A stretch of DNA of 64,000 bases from an uncultured Lachnoanaerobaculum sp. (GCA_946999385.1 CAMQCZ010000002.1:45344-109343); one strand, 5' to 3'; counted from the stretch's first letter, positions 1 through 9,113 are shown. The notes: generated from the letters alone by a model not told the origin. Made by a program: numbers and translations.

Positions 1-208
1 TATAATTTTTTGAAGTTTTTAAGAATATATCACATTTTAATATATAAACATTTATATATTTTATTTTTTAAAATAAATAGTATTATATATTTAAAATATA
101 TAGATATTTTATTTGCATGAATATAATAAAAATAATTAAGTATTATTATAAAGATAAAAAATTTGATTTTAATTTTAATATTAAATAGATTTAAAAATAA
201 TAAAAATG
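1..208. other. A+T-rich non-coding flank of the CRISPR array
   Basis: This stretch lies beyond the leader-distal end of the array. It is almost entirely A and T and shows no open reading frame of useful length, no convincing hairpin with a T-run and no further repeat copies. Precursor crRNA transcription would run out through it. Confidence 0.6.
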
Positions 209-1301
209 TTATTAGTTCTATTCAAAATAACATTACTCTAAAACTACAAGACGGTCTGGTGTCAAATATCGTGTCCTTTAGTCCTATTCAAAATAACATT
301 ACTCTAAAACTATTTAGTAGTTATATATGCTAAAATACTACCTTTAGTCCTATTCAAAATAACATTACTCTAAAACTATAAAGGGCGCCGGAAACGGAGG
401 CGGCCGCCTTTAGTCCTATTCAAAATAACATTACTCTAAAACAAAAAGTTTTTTACTTTAAAAATACACGCTCCTTTAGTCCTATTCAAAATAACATTAC
501 TCTAAAACATTGCAGCAGCAAGTTCACACTGTGAAAGTCCTTTAGTCCTATTCAAAATAACATTACTCTAAAACTACTGGTATTGTTCTCAGTTCTATGA
601 ATAGCCTTTAGTCCTATTCAAAATAACATTACTCTAAAACGTTCAGGGTGCTTTTCTTATTCATTTATAACCTTTAGTCCTATTCAAAATAACATTACTC
701 TAAAACAATCCATGAAAGAACATTTGAAGGAATTTGCCTTTAGTCCTATTCAAAATAACATTACTCTAAAACATAGGAAAAGGCAAATATATTCAAAATG
801 ATCCTTTAGTCCTATTCAAAATAACATTACTCTAAAACAAATTCTGTTTCCATCAGTCCCGCTTTAAGCCTTTAGTCCTATTCAAAATAACATTACTCTA
901 AAACTGCTTGTGTTGGCACACTTGCACGGCTACACCTTTAGTCCTATTCAAAATAACATTACTCTAAAACTCAACACTCTCAATAAACGCTCGTTTATAA
1001 CCTTTAGTCCTATTCAAAATAACATTACTCTAAAACGTATGATAAATACGTTTACTGTTACGTAAACCTTTAGTCCTATTCAAAATAACATTACTCTAAA
1101 ACTATCAGATAGAAGAAAAATAGTGGCAATTGTCCTTTAGTCCTATTCAAAATAACATTACTCTAAAACTTGCTTCTTCGTGAATATATACATTTGTTGC
1201 CTTTAGTCCTATTCAAAATAACATTACTCTAAAACCTTATAATATTGCAAGACGATTAAATAACGCCTTTAGTCCTATTCAAAATAACATTACTCTAAAA
1301 C
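209..1301 (-). CRISPR. Type II-A CRISPR array, 17 repeats and 16 spacers
   Basis: Repeats of 36 bases start at 209, 275, 341, 407, 473, 539, 605, 671, 737, 803, 869, 935, 1001, 1067, 1134, 1200 and 1266. In the transcribed (minus) sense the repeat begins GTTTTAGAG and ends CTAAAGG, the usual form of type II-A repeats. Sixteen copies look identical. The leader-distal copy at 209-244 differs at four positions, as is common for terminal repeats. Fifteen spacers are 30 bases and the one at 1103-1133 is 31. The orientation is set by the position downstream of csn2, by the degenerate left-end repeat and by the repeat sense. The array supplies crRNAs that pair with the tracrRNA at 7511 and guide the neighbouring Cas9. 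By eye, no spacer matches elsewhere in the window. Confidence 0.98.
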
Positions 1302-1444
1302 ATTCAGCACAATATTATCATAAGACTTTCAATGATATAGCGAAGATTCTAAAGCTTTAGTAATATTCAAAAATATCTAATATGAATACACTTATAACTA
1401 TGTTATTTTAAATAACTATTAATCCTTAATTCTATTCAACGCTA
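1302..1444 (-). promoter_or_regulatory. CRISPR leader
   Basis: This is the A+T-rich gap between the csn2 stop codon and the first repeat. By position it is the leader that drives precursor crRNA transcription and directs new spacers to the 1266-1301 repeat. It contains a perfect 12-base palindrome at 1349-1360 and two stretches that resemble the first half of the repeat, at 1355-1375 and 1424-1440. A promoter is expected here, but I could not choose a convincing -35/-10 pair. Confidence 0.7.
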
Positions 1445-2107
1445 TTATATCATATTTTTAAACATTATGTAATCACTATCTATAAAAATTTGTTTAATAC
1501 CATTTATTTTTCTAGGTTCTATAAATAATACATTAATATTATTCAAATTAATATATTCATTTATAGAAAGCAGTTCTTTATAAGTAAAATAAGATAAAGT
1601 GTTTATAAATACTAAAACATTTTTATCATACATATATGAAAAAATTTTTATAATTTCAAACATTTTTTCAAAAATATTTTTTTGATCAAAATATATCTTA
1701 ATTCCTAAAATTTTAAAAATCTTAAGTAAATCATTACCTTCACTTACTAATTCCAATTCATGCTCTAACAATTCATTATTAATAATATTATCAAATTCAT
1801 AAATCAACTTTTCTATTTTTATTTTAGTTTCAAGTTTATTATTAATTTGATTTTGTAAATCATCATATATACGCTTTAATATTGGAGCTGAATTAATAGA
1901 ATATCCCATAATATCTGTTACCAAAACTAAATCTGATTTTTTTATTCTATCCTGCTTTTCATTAAATATTCTTAATAATCCATCCTCTTCATAACTATAA
2001 AAAGCTCCTGATAATTTTGAAAAATAATTTGTATCTTCTATTGATAATATTGTCATATTTTTTATTTCTATTGCTTCATCAAAAAAAGTATAATTAACTC
2101 TAATCAT
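1445..2107 (-). CDS. csn2: Csn2, type II-A adaptation protein
   Basis: Csn2 is a ring-forming, DNA-end-binding protein that works with Cas1, Cas2 and Cas9 in acquiring spacers. The 220-residue product has the length of the short (S. pyogenes-like) Csn2 family. It shows the same block order as that family: an early YEEDG segment, LVTDIMGYSINS, a helical middle, a VLVFINTLSYF strand and a final FIEPR...DYIMFKNM tail. An upstream in-frame GTG would add three residues. I chose the ATG at 2107 because a weak AGGTG Shine-Dalgarno lies just before it, overlapping the end of cas2. It is the last gene of the cas9-cas1-cas2-csn2 operon, directly before the leader. Its presence defines subtype II-A. Confidence 0.93.
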   Translation of the reverse strand: MIRVNYTFFDEAIEIKNMTILSIEDTNYFSKLSGAFYSYEEDGLLRIFNEKQDRIKKSDLVLVTDIMGYSINSAPILKRIYDDLQNQINNKLETKIKIEKLIYEFDNIINNELLEHELELVSEGNDLLKIFKILGIKIYFDQKNIFEKMFEIIKIFSYMYDKNVLVFINTLSYFTYKELLSINEYINLNNINVLFIEPRKINGIKQIFIDSDYIMFKNMI

Positions 2108-2108
2108 A

Positions 2109-2435
2109 TTATTCACCTAAAAATATTACTCTAGAATCAGTATTTGCAATACTCTCATCTTTATCTCCTGTTAAATAAATAATTCCGGAAAATTGCTTTT
2201 CAGTAATACTTAAAATAGTTACCAAACCATTTTTAGGTGTATTCTTTTTAAGCCTATTTATTAACATATCTTTATTAGTGTTATTCAAAAAAATTTTGCT
2301 ATATATTGAATATTGATGCATTAAAAATCCTTCATTAATCAAAAATTTTCTGAACTGTCTATATATAGCTTTATCATTTTGAGTCTTAGTAGGCAAATCA
2401 AACATTAATATAAGTCTCATAAATCTATAATTCAT
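2109..2435 (-). CDS. cas2: Cas2, CRISPR adaptation subunit
   Basis: Cas2 dimers bridge two Cas1 dimers in the spacer integrase complex. The 108-residue product is normal for type II-A. It starts with the ferredoxin-fold strand MRLILMFDLPT, whose aspartate is the usual conserved one, and continues with the YRQFRKFL helix and a TEKQF...IYL segment as in streptococcal Cas2. The start MNYRF matches the S. pyogenes MSYRY start, so the longer N-terminus is kept. The gene begins inside the last codons of cas1 (about 11 bases of overlap), which implies translational coupling, and csn2 follows immediately. Confidence 0.95.
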   Translation of the reverse strand: MNYRFMRLILMFDLPTKTQNDKAIYRQFRKFLINEGFLMHQYSIYSKIFLNNTNKDMLINRLKKNTPKNGLVTILSITEKQFSGIIYLTGDKDESIANTDSRVIFLGE

Positions 2436-3297
2436 ACTTAAATATCGGTATATCCTCCATGTTGTTATTCATAGCTTTAATTACATTTTTCACATAATCA
2501 GCAATTATATTACTTATATACATTTCTTGATTATTATAACTATAACTAATTTTAAAAATATCAAATAATTTATGTTTAATATAATTAAAATCTTTCTCTT
2601 TGTTAGAATAAACTATATCATCAATTATAACTCTAAATGGTTCCAATAAATCACTTGCTAAATTATATTTATTAAATTGATTATGATGCATCAAACCAAG
2701 CTGCGTCAAACACCCATTTATTACTATTTCTCTCGCATGCATAGCATGTAGTAAACTATATCCATAATTTAATCCAGCATTTATATCATCTTGATTTTCT
2801 CTTGAAAAATTTTTTCCAAAAAGAGTATTAAAATAAATTTTAGCTGCATTAGCTTCAACATTGTTTGTATCCCCTAAATTCAATTTATTTTTTAGTTCTA
2901 AAATTCTTTCTGCTTTTTCTTTGAATCCTATAGATAATAAAAAATAGGCCTGATTAGATATTTTATTATTTATAATTTTCATAAAGATTAGCTCTTTATT
3001 TTTCACATTCCAATCTATTTGATTCCTAATTTGTAAGCTAGTATCATATCTTCCATAAAATGGTGTTAAAAAACTATATGGCAAAGATTTTTCATCACAA
3101 AATATTAAAATTATTTTTTCATCAACTATTTTTTTAATTAACATACTTGTTATACTAATATTTGTAGTTTCTAAAATTATCACATTAATTTCTGATAAAT
3201 GAATTGCTTCTATTCTTTCTGAATCTTGATAAATAAAATTATTATTTTTATAGGAAAGCTTAGAATGTGATTTAACAACTATAGTTCTCCATCCCAT
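2425..3297 (-). CDS. cas1: Cas1, CRISPR integrase
   Basis: Cas1 is the metal-dependent integrase that inserts new spacers at the leader-proximal repeat. The 290-residue product has the family's usual length, the N-terminal MGWRTIVV strand of type II Cas1, and the active-site regions NVEANAAKIYF (glutamate), GLNYGYSLLHAMHAREIV (histidine) and the following DLLEPFR (glutamate and nearby acidic residues). I chose the ATG at 3297, eight bases after GGAG. A GTG at 3306 would overlap the cas9 stop by four bases but has no clear ribosome-binding site. The gene follows cas9 with a 5-base gap and overlaps cas2. Confidence 0.96.
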   Translation of the reverse strand: MGWRTIVVKSHSKLSYKNNNFIYQDSERIEAIHLSEINVIILETTNISITSMLIKKIVDEKIILIFCDEKSLPYSFLTPFYGRYDTSLQIRNQIDWNVKNKELIFMKIINNKISNQAYFLLSIGFKEKAERILELKNKLNLGDTNNVEANAAKIYFNTLFGKNFSRENQDDINAGLNYGYSLLHAMHAREIVINGCLTQLGLMHHNQFNKYNLASDLLEPFRVIIDDIVYSNKEKDFNYIKHKLFDIFKISYSYNNQEMYISNIIADYVKNVIKAMNNNMEDIPIFKYEL

Positions 3298-3302
3298 AAC
3301 AA

Positions 3303-6300
3303 TCACTCCATCCTGAATCTTGTTTCATATAATCCACTTAATGATTGGTAAACAAGCTCAACCTTCCTATCTTTATTACTCCACACTGATCCTATACTAT
3401 TATATCGTTTTCTTTCAATTGTTTCACCTAAAAATTTAAATTCAGATGCCGCACCGGCTTTTGTTAATTTTAATAATTCAATAAAAGAAGCAACTATATC
3501 TTTATTTACTTCTTCAATCATTTCATTGTTATTTTCTAAATATTCACTATACGCATTCCTTATTTTTCTAATTTTATCACCATTTATTTCCAAATAATTT
3601 TTAGCGAAATCAAGAATATTTTCTAATAATTTTTTAAATAAAATATTAATTCTTGATTTATTTTCATCTAAATATTTTTCTGTACATTTATCTTTTACAG
3701 GATCATTATGTATCTTTTTTAAATAATATATGAATTCAACAAGCTCATTGTCCAAAACAATTTGATTAACATTATTAAGTTCTTTTCCTCCAGTAATTGT
3801 TCTTCTTAATATTCTTTTTGTATTATTTTCATCAATAATACAAATTTCAAAAAGAGAATATTTTTTTAAAACAAATAATATTTTTGCGTCCTCATATTTT
3901 AATTTTTTTAGATATAGACTTTTATCTTTTTCAAATTCTTTCTTATCTTTAATATTTATAGGCACTATATCTTTCTTTATCTTATTTTTCACTTTATATT
4001 CTAAAGCAATAAAATATGCCGGCTTTGCTTCTATATATCCACCATATATATCAGTATCCATATTATTTTTAATAGATATTTTACCTTTACCTTTTTTATT
4101 AATAGTTTCTTTAAAAAGCATTCCTTTTTGTTCTTCAACTTTTTTTACTATGTTACATTTTTCTCTGGAAATAGTATTTTTTATTATTTTTATATCTCTA
4201 TCCTTATCCCATATTATATCCATATTAGCTTTTGGCACTAGGCTTGAATAAGATTTAATATCATTATCTATTTTAACAAAATAATTTTCAAAAGATTTAA
4301 TAATATTAATCATTTTATTTTTCTCATAAGTAGCTTTATTAAAAATATTTACTTTAGTATTCTTATCATACTTACCATAAATCAACTTATTATGTAAATT
4401 AGGATACATTTCTAAAAGCTTTATAGCTATGCAAGCATTTAAATATGCATCATGTGCATGATGATAATCATTTAATTCTCTAACCTTATATATGTTAAAT
4501 TTTTCTCTGAATTGAGTTATTAGAGGAGCTTTTAATAATATAATATTAGTTTTATTCTGAAACTTATTTGATAATATATTTGCTACATATTTAGTAATTT
4601 GTCTTGTTTCAACCAATTGTCTATTAATAAATCTTTCTTTATCATTCTGTGTAAATTTATCTTTTATTAAATTATTAAATTTTGAATCTGATATCAAATC
4701 TACATTCCTTAAAATAGTCCAAAAATGCTTTTGCCTTTTAATAATGTCACTTGACAAGGGTTCATCCGATTTTTCAATATTCTTAATATTTTTTACTAAT
4801 ACTAAATTATCTATAGAGTTATCTGTTATAAAAGATTGAGGTATTATATGATCTATTTGATAATTTTGTAAATTATTCAAATCAATCATTTCTCCTGTAT
4901 ACATATCTTTACCATTTTGCAAATAATATAAATATAATTTTTTGTTATTTAGATCTGATTTTTTAATATCATTCGTATTTATATCTATATTTTCATTTAA
5001 TTTTTTTAATTTTTCAAAAGCCTCCTCTAATTTTTTATTTTTATTCTTAGAGGCTTTCTTTCCTTGAAGTGTAGTTTGGTTTTCTCTTGCCATTTCAATG
5101 ACTATATTTTCAGGATTATATTCCATAATATCTACAATTTCATTTATTAATCTTATAGATAAAGATATAGCTTTTTTTATAGCCGGATTCTTAATATCCA
5201 AATTTTTAAAATATTCATCCTTTTTATCCAGTATATTTTTTTCAAATGATTCATCTTGTTTTTTCTTTATTTCATCCTTAAAAGAAAGAGTATCATCATT
5301 TATAAGTTGCATAAAATTTCTATTGACTTTATCATCTATTAAATAATCCAAAATAGTTTTATTATCATTTTTATTTCTTATACCATTTATCAACTTATTT
5401 GATAATCTTCCCCAGCCTTTATAATGTATCTTAGACAATTCCCCTATAGTTACATCTGAAAAAATGTTATCATATTTTTCATTTAATAAATCCAAGTTAT
5501 TTTTTCTTAATTTTCCATCTTCAAATACAGTAAGTATTTTTATTATTTCTTGAATTAATTCAATATAATCTTCTCTATCTAGTATTTCTTTTACTTCTTT
5601 TATTTTACTCAAATCTATATAAGTTGAATAATTAGAATTAAATTCTTTTTCTAAGCCTATAATTCTAATTGCTGTTTTATTCCATTCATTTTCTATATAT
5701 TTAGTTAAAAGTTTAAGACTTACTTTTTTATTTTTTTTAAATAGATTATTAAAAATCTCTTTTTTTTCTTGAGTAGTAAAAAAATTACGTTTTGAATTTT
5801 CATCTATATAGCTTACCCTTGTAAGCTCATTAAATATATTAAATTTTTGATATATTATATCCTCTTTTGGCAGTACTTTCTCATCATATAAATAAGTATC
5901 ATTACCTATAAGTCTTTTTATAAAGTTTTTACTTGTCTCATTAACATCTACAATTTCTTCTAAATTCCAAGGATATATTTTTCCCTCTTTCTTTCTTTTC
6001 AACCAAGAAAATCTACTCATTTCAGTATTTTTTACTAAAGGTCCAACATAGTATGGTATTCTAAAAGTAAGCAATGCTTTAAGTTTTTCCTTATTATCAT
6101 CAATAAACGTATAATATTTACTTTGTTTATTTAAAATATCTTCAAATTCCTTCAATTGTAATTGATATGGAATTTTACAATTATATATGCTTCTTAACTT
6201 TCTGAGAAATTCTTCTTTATCTACCAATTTTTTTATTTCTATATATTGTTTATATTCTATACTTTCTTGTATTTTCTGATTATTAGTATATTCTTTAAAT

Positions 6301-7454
6301 TTAAATTTTTCTTCAGCATTTATCAATTGTTTATTTATATGCTTATATAAATCTTGTAAAGTTTTTCTGCCTAATATATATTCATCATAAATTTTGCCTT
6401 TACGAAAAGTATTTTTATATTCTTCTTTACCCAAATTTCTTACAAAATTCTTATATAACTTTAAATGGTCATATAATTTTATCATATAATTAGAGAGAAA
6501 GGCTTGAGTTATATTATCTTTAGAATCTATTATTTTTGATAATTCCATTTTCATATATATTTCATCTAAAAGTATAAAAATATCTCTATATTGTTCTCCT
6601 GTAAGAGATATTAATCTTTCTAAATTTTCTTCATAGCTCTTATCTTGAAATTTCAATTTGATATCTTCATCTAATTCAAATATATTTTTAAAATTAACAG
6701 TATTACCAATTAATAAGTCAAAAAAAACAAGTATCTTTTTATTTTTATTTAATATTTTCTCTAGTTTTTCTTTTTTATCAGATTTTGGAATTTCAGAAAT
6801 TAATATATTTTCTATATAGCTTATATCTTGAAATTTTTTTATATCATTATTAGAATCAACTAAACTTAATAATTTATATAAATTATCCAAATCCTCTTTG
6901 ATTGAAATTTTTGTTATATTCGATATCTTCAAATTATTAGATAAAAAATGTCCTCTAAATTTTATAATATGTGACAATGCCATATAAATTAATCTAATAT
7001 CAGCCTTTTTGTCTTCATCAATCAATGCTTTACGAAGATGATATATTGTTGGATATTGTTTATGATATTTATTTTCAAGCTCAAAATCAGCAAAAATAGG
7101 ATATTTATTTTTATTATCATTCTTTATAAAAAAGCTATTATCAAGTCTATTAAAAAAATCCTTATCAATCTTTTCAATCTCTTCTTTAAAAAAATCCTTT
7201 AAATAATTTATTCTATTTTTTCTTCTTTCATATCTACGCCTCAAACACCTTTTTGCTCTCGTAAACTTTGCTGTCTTACCTTCATCAAATAATAAAGCTC
7301 CTAAAAAATTTTTTTTAATATAATCTCTACCTGTATTACCTGAAACCCTCATACGCTTTTTTACTATTTTCAAATCATGATAAACTACAGCTGTACCTAT
7401 AGAATTAGTACCTATGTCAACTCCTATAGTATATTTTTTAAATTTTTTATCCAT
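3303..7454 (-). CDS. cas9: Cas9, type II-A RNA-guided DNA endonuclease
   Basis: Cas9 cuts both strands of invader DNA under crRNA:tracrRNA guidance. The 1,383-residue product is close to S. pyogenes Cas9 (1,368) in length and order. RuvC-I is IGVDIGTNS with D13; an arginine-rich bridge helix lies near residues 65-85; RuvC-II is IVIEMARE with E787; HNH is IDHIIPQ with H869; RuvC-III is YHHAHDAY with H999 and D1002. All nuclease residues are present, so the enzyme should be active. The C-terminal PAM-interacting domain ends with IERKRYNS, where R1348 and R1350 align with R1333 and R1335 of the S. pyogenes enzyme. This predicts NGG recognition (inference). The ATG at 7454 is preceded by GGAGG at eight bases; an in-frame TTG at 7469 falls inside that site and was rejected. 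First gene of the cas operon. Confidence 0.98.
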   Translation of the reverse strand: MDKKFKKYTIGVDIGTNSIGTAVVYHDLKIVKKRMRVSGNTGRDYIKKNFLGALLFDEGKTAKFTRAKRCLRRRYERRKNRINYLKDFFKEEIEKIDKDFFNRLDNSFFIKNDNKNKYPIFADFELENKYHKQYPTIYHLRKALIDEDKKADIRLIYMALSHIIKFRGHFLSNNLKISNITKISIKEDLDNLYKLLSLVDSNNDIKKFQDISYIENILISEIPKSDKKEKLEKILNKNKKILVFFDLLIGNTVNFKNIFELDEDIKLKFQDKSYEENLERLISLTGEQYRDIFILLDEIYMKMELSKIIDSKDNITQAFLSNYMIKLYDHLKLYKNFVRNLGKEEYKNTFRKGKIYDEYILGRKTLQDLYKHINKQLINAEEKFKFKEYTNNQKIQESIEYKQYIEIKKLVDKEEFLRKLRSIYNCKIPYQLQLKEFEDILNKQSKYYTFIDDNKEKLKALLTFRIPYYVGPLVKNTEMSRFSWLKRKKEGKIYPWNLEEIVDVNETSKNFIKRLIGNDTYLYDEKVLPKEDIIYQKFNIFNELTRVSYIDENSKRNFFTTQEKKEIFNNLFKKNKKVSLKLLTKYIENEWNKTAIRIIGLEKEFNSNYSTYIDLSKIKEVKEILDREDYIELIQEIIKILTVFEDGKLRKNNLDLLNEKYDNIFSDVTIGELSKIHYKGWGRLSNKLINGIRNKNDNKTILDYLIDDKVNRNFMQLINDDTLSFKDEIKKKQDESFEKNILDKKDEYFKNLDIKNPAIKKAISLSIRLINEIVDIMEYNPENIVIEMARENQTTLQGKKASKNKNKKLEEAFEKLKKLNENIDINTNDIKKSDLNNKKLYLYYLQNGKDMYTGEMIDLNNLQNYQIDHIIPQSFITDNSIDNLVLVKNIKNIEKSDEPLSSDIIKRQKHFWTILRNVDLISDSKFNNLIKDKFTQNDKERFINRQLVETRQITKYVANILSNKFQNKTNIILLKAPLITQFREKFNIYKVRELNDYHHAHDAYLNACIAIKLLEMYPNLHNKLIYGKYDKNTKVNIFNKATYEKNKMINIIKSFENYFVKIDNDIKSYSSLVPKANMDIIWDKDRDIKIIKNTISREKCNIVKKVEEQKGMLFKETINKKGKGKISIKNNMDTDIYGGYIEAKPAYFIALEYKVKNKIKKDIVPINIKDKKEFEKDKSLYLKKLKYEDAKILFVLKKYSLFEICIIDENNTKRILRRTITGGKELNNVNQIVLDNELVEFIYYLKKIHNDPVKDKCTEKYLDENKSRINILFKKLLENILDFAKNYLEINGDKIRKIRNAYSEYLENNNEMIEEVNKDIVASFIELLKLTKAGAASEFKFLGETIERKRYNSIGSVWSNKDRKVELVYQSLSGLYETRFRME

Positions 7455-7478
7455 TAAAACAACCTCCAATAATTTTAC

Positions 7479-7506
7479 TTGACATTATTTCATTTTTTGC
7501 TACAAT
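7479..7506 (+). promoter_or_regulatory. tracrRNA promoter
   Basis: A perfect -35 box TTGACA (7479-7484) and a -10 box TACAAT (7501-7506) are separated by 16 bases. Transcription should start near 7511-7514, exactly where the anti-repeat begins. The promoter sits between the cas9 ribosome-binding site and the tracrRNA, pointing away from cas9. Confidence 0.8.
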
Positions 7507-7510
7507 ATGG

Positions 7511-7631
7511 TTATTAGTTCTATTCAAAATAACATTACGAGTTAAAATAAGGTTAATCCGTAATTATCAATGGTTCTGTATTCGGAACAGATAAAAAGTG
7601 AGAAGATTTTTAATATCTTCTTGCTTTTTAT
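7511..7631 (+). ncRNA. tracrRNA of the type II-A system
   Basis: The RNA begins with an anti-repeat. From about 7520 to 7537 it can pair without gaps with the middle of the CRISPR repeat (18 base pairs). An unpaired CGAG bulge follows, then the lower stem GTTAAAAT, then AAGGTTAATCCGT, which is nearly the S. pyogenes nexus AAGGCTAGTCCGT. Next come a small hairpin (GTTC/GAAC around 7573-7588) and a long terminator stem at 7593-7629. It should guide crRNA maturation with RNase III and load Cas9. The position, divergent and directly upstream of cas9, is the same as in S. pyogenes. The ends are inferred from the promoter and the terminator. Confidence 0.93.
7593..7629 (+). terminator. tracrRNA terminator hairpin
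   Basis: A 15-base-pair stem (7593-7607 with 7615-7629, including two G-U pairs) closes a 7-base loop. The right arm ends in five T residues. It forms the 3' hairpin of the tracrRNA. Confidence 0.75.
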
Positions 7632-7638
7632 TATATCA

Positions 7639-7676
7639 AAAAATCACCAAAAAATATGTATTTTTTGGTGATTTTT
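7639..7676 (-). terminator. Enolase terminator
   Basis: A perfect 17-base-pair inverted repeat (7639-7655 with 7660-7676) has a 4-base loop. On the minus strand it is followed by a T-run, 25 bases after the eno stop codon. The stem is A/T-ended on both sides, so it can also stop plus-strand readthrough from the tracrRNA. Confidence 0.88.
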
Positions 7677-7701
7677 GAGTTTCTATTAATAGATTATTAT
7701 T

Positions 7702-8994
7702 TTATTTTTTAATATTAAATGCCTTTATACCCGGATATACTGCACAAGCACCTAACTCTTCTTCAATTCTTAAAAGCTGGTTATATTTTGCAACACGCTC
7801 TGATCTACTAGGAGCACCTGTCTTAATTTGACAAGTATTAAGTGCAACAGCTAAATCAGCTATAGTTGTATCTTCAGTTTCTCCTGAACGATGAGAAGAA
7901 ATCGAAGTATATCCTGCTTTATGTGCCATTTTAATAGCTTCAAGTGTTTCAGAAACCGAACCTATCTGATTAAGCTTTATTAAAATAGAATTAGCGGCAC
8001 CATTATTTATACCCTTTGATAATCTTTCTGTATTTGTAACAAATAAATCATCTCCTACTAATTGAACCTTATGACCCAACTCTTTTGTAAGCTCTTTCCA
8101 GCCTTCCCAATCTTCCTCATCTAAAGCATCTTCGATAGAAATGATAGGATATTTATCCACTAAATTATTCCAATATGCTATAAGATCTTTTGAAGTATAT
8201 TCTGTACCGGCTTTTGGTAAATGATATTTACCAATTTCATTTGTTTTCCATTCACTTGAAGCTGCATCTATAGCAATCATAAAATCACTACCAGGCTTAT
8301 AACCGGCTTTTTCTACAGCCTTCAAAATATATTTAATAGCATCCTCATCACTTGCAAGATTAGGTGCAAAACCACCTTCATCACCTACTGAAGTAGCAAG
8401 TCCTTCTGCTTTTAAAATCTTAGCTAAAGCATGGAAAACTTCTGCACACCATCTAAGAGCCTCCTTAAAACTTGTAGCACCTACAGGCATAATCATAAAT
8501 TCTTGAATATCTACAGTATTGCTCGCATGAGCACCACCATTTAAAATATTCATCATAGGTACAGGGAGTCTATTTGCATTTACACCACCTAAAAATCTAT
8601 ATAGAGGAATATCTAAAGATATAGAAGCTGCTCTTGCTGCTGCTATTGAAACTGCTAAAATAGCATTTGCTCCTAATTTAGATTTATCTTTTGTACCGTC
8701 AGCTTTAATCATAGCGGCATCTACAGCATATATATCAGAAGCATCCAAGCCTTCTAATACATCATTAATTACAGTATTAATATTATTTACAGCTGTTTGC
8801 ACACCTTTACCAAGATAACGCTCTCCACCATCTCTAAGCTCAAGTGCTTCAAACTCTCCTGTTGAAGCTCCACTTGGTGCACAGCCTCTTCCTACAGTAC
8901 CATCTACCAAATAAACCTCAGCCTCTACTGTTGGATTACCTCTTGAATCTAAAATTTCTCTACCTATGACTTTTTCAATCTCTAAGTAATTCAT
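7702..8994 (-). CDS. eno: Enolase (phosphopyruvate hydratase)
   Basis: Enolase interconverts 2-phosphoglycerate and phosphoenolpyruvate in glycolysis, in the cytoplasm. The 430-residue product has the usual bacterial length. Family motifs are visible: GREILDSRGNPTVE at the N-terminus, GASTGEFEALELRDG, the metal-binding SIEDALDEEDW and LVGDDLFVTN, the catalytic lysine region ILIKLNQIGS, and SHRSGETEDT near the C-terminus. The start has GGAGG seven bases upstream. The gene appears to be a single transcription unit with its own promoter region (8,995-9,158) and terminator. Its codon use looks cleaner than its neighbours, as expected for a highly expressed gene. Confidence 0.98.
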   Translation of the reverse strand: MNYLEIEKVIGREILDSRGNPTVEAEVYLVDGTVGRGCAPSGASTGEFEALELRDGGERYLGKGVQTAVNNINTVINDVLEGLDASDIYAVDAAMIKADGTKDKSKLGANAILAVSIAAARAASISLDIPLYRFLGGVNANRLPVPMMNILNGGAHASNTVDIQEFMIMPVGATSFKEALRWCAEVFHALAKILKAEGLATSVGDEGGFAPNLASDEDAIKYILKAVEKAGYKPGSDFMIAIDAASSEWKTNEIGKYHLPKAGTEYTSKDLIAYWNNLVDKYPIISIEDALDEEDWEGWKELTKELGHKVQLVGDDLFVTNTERLSKGINNGAANSILIKLNQIGSVSETLEAIKMAHKAGYTSISSHRSGETEDTTIADLAVALNTCQIKTGAPSRSERVAKYNQLLRIEEELGACAVYPGIKAFNIKK

Positions 8995-9104
8995 TTTTTA
9001 CCTCCTAAATATTGAAGTTTTCCTATCCGGAAAAATACATACTATATAATAACATATTTTATTAATAAACTCTATATATTATATAAATAAATTTAATTTT
9101 GTGA

Positions 9105-9113
9105 ATTATAGCA
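9105..9113 (-). promoter_or_regulatory. Candidate extended -10 promoter of eno
   Basis: The minus strand reads TGCTATAAT, an extended -10 element, about 110 bases before the eno start. No good -35 box lies 17 bases further up. A small hairpin (TTTTCC/GGAAAA, 9018-9034) is in the predicted leader just before the ribosome-binding site. Confidence 0.45.

Noticed and set aside
1424..1440. A second tracrRNA in the leader
   Set aside because: The repeat-like stretch is not followed by a nexus, hairpins or a terminator as at 7511-7631.
7455..7469. A TTG start for Cas9 five codons upstream of the ATG
   Set aside because: The TTG lies inside the GGAGG ribosome-binding site, which serves the ATG at 7454 at the right distance.
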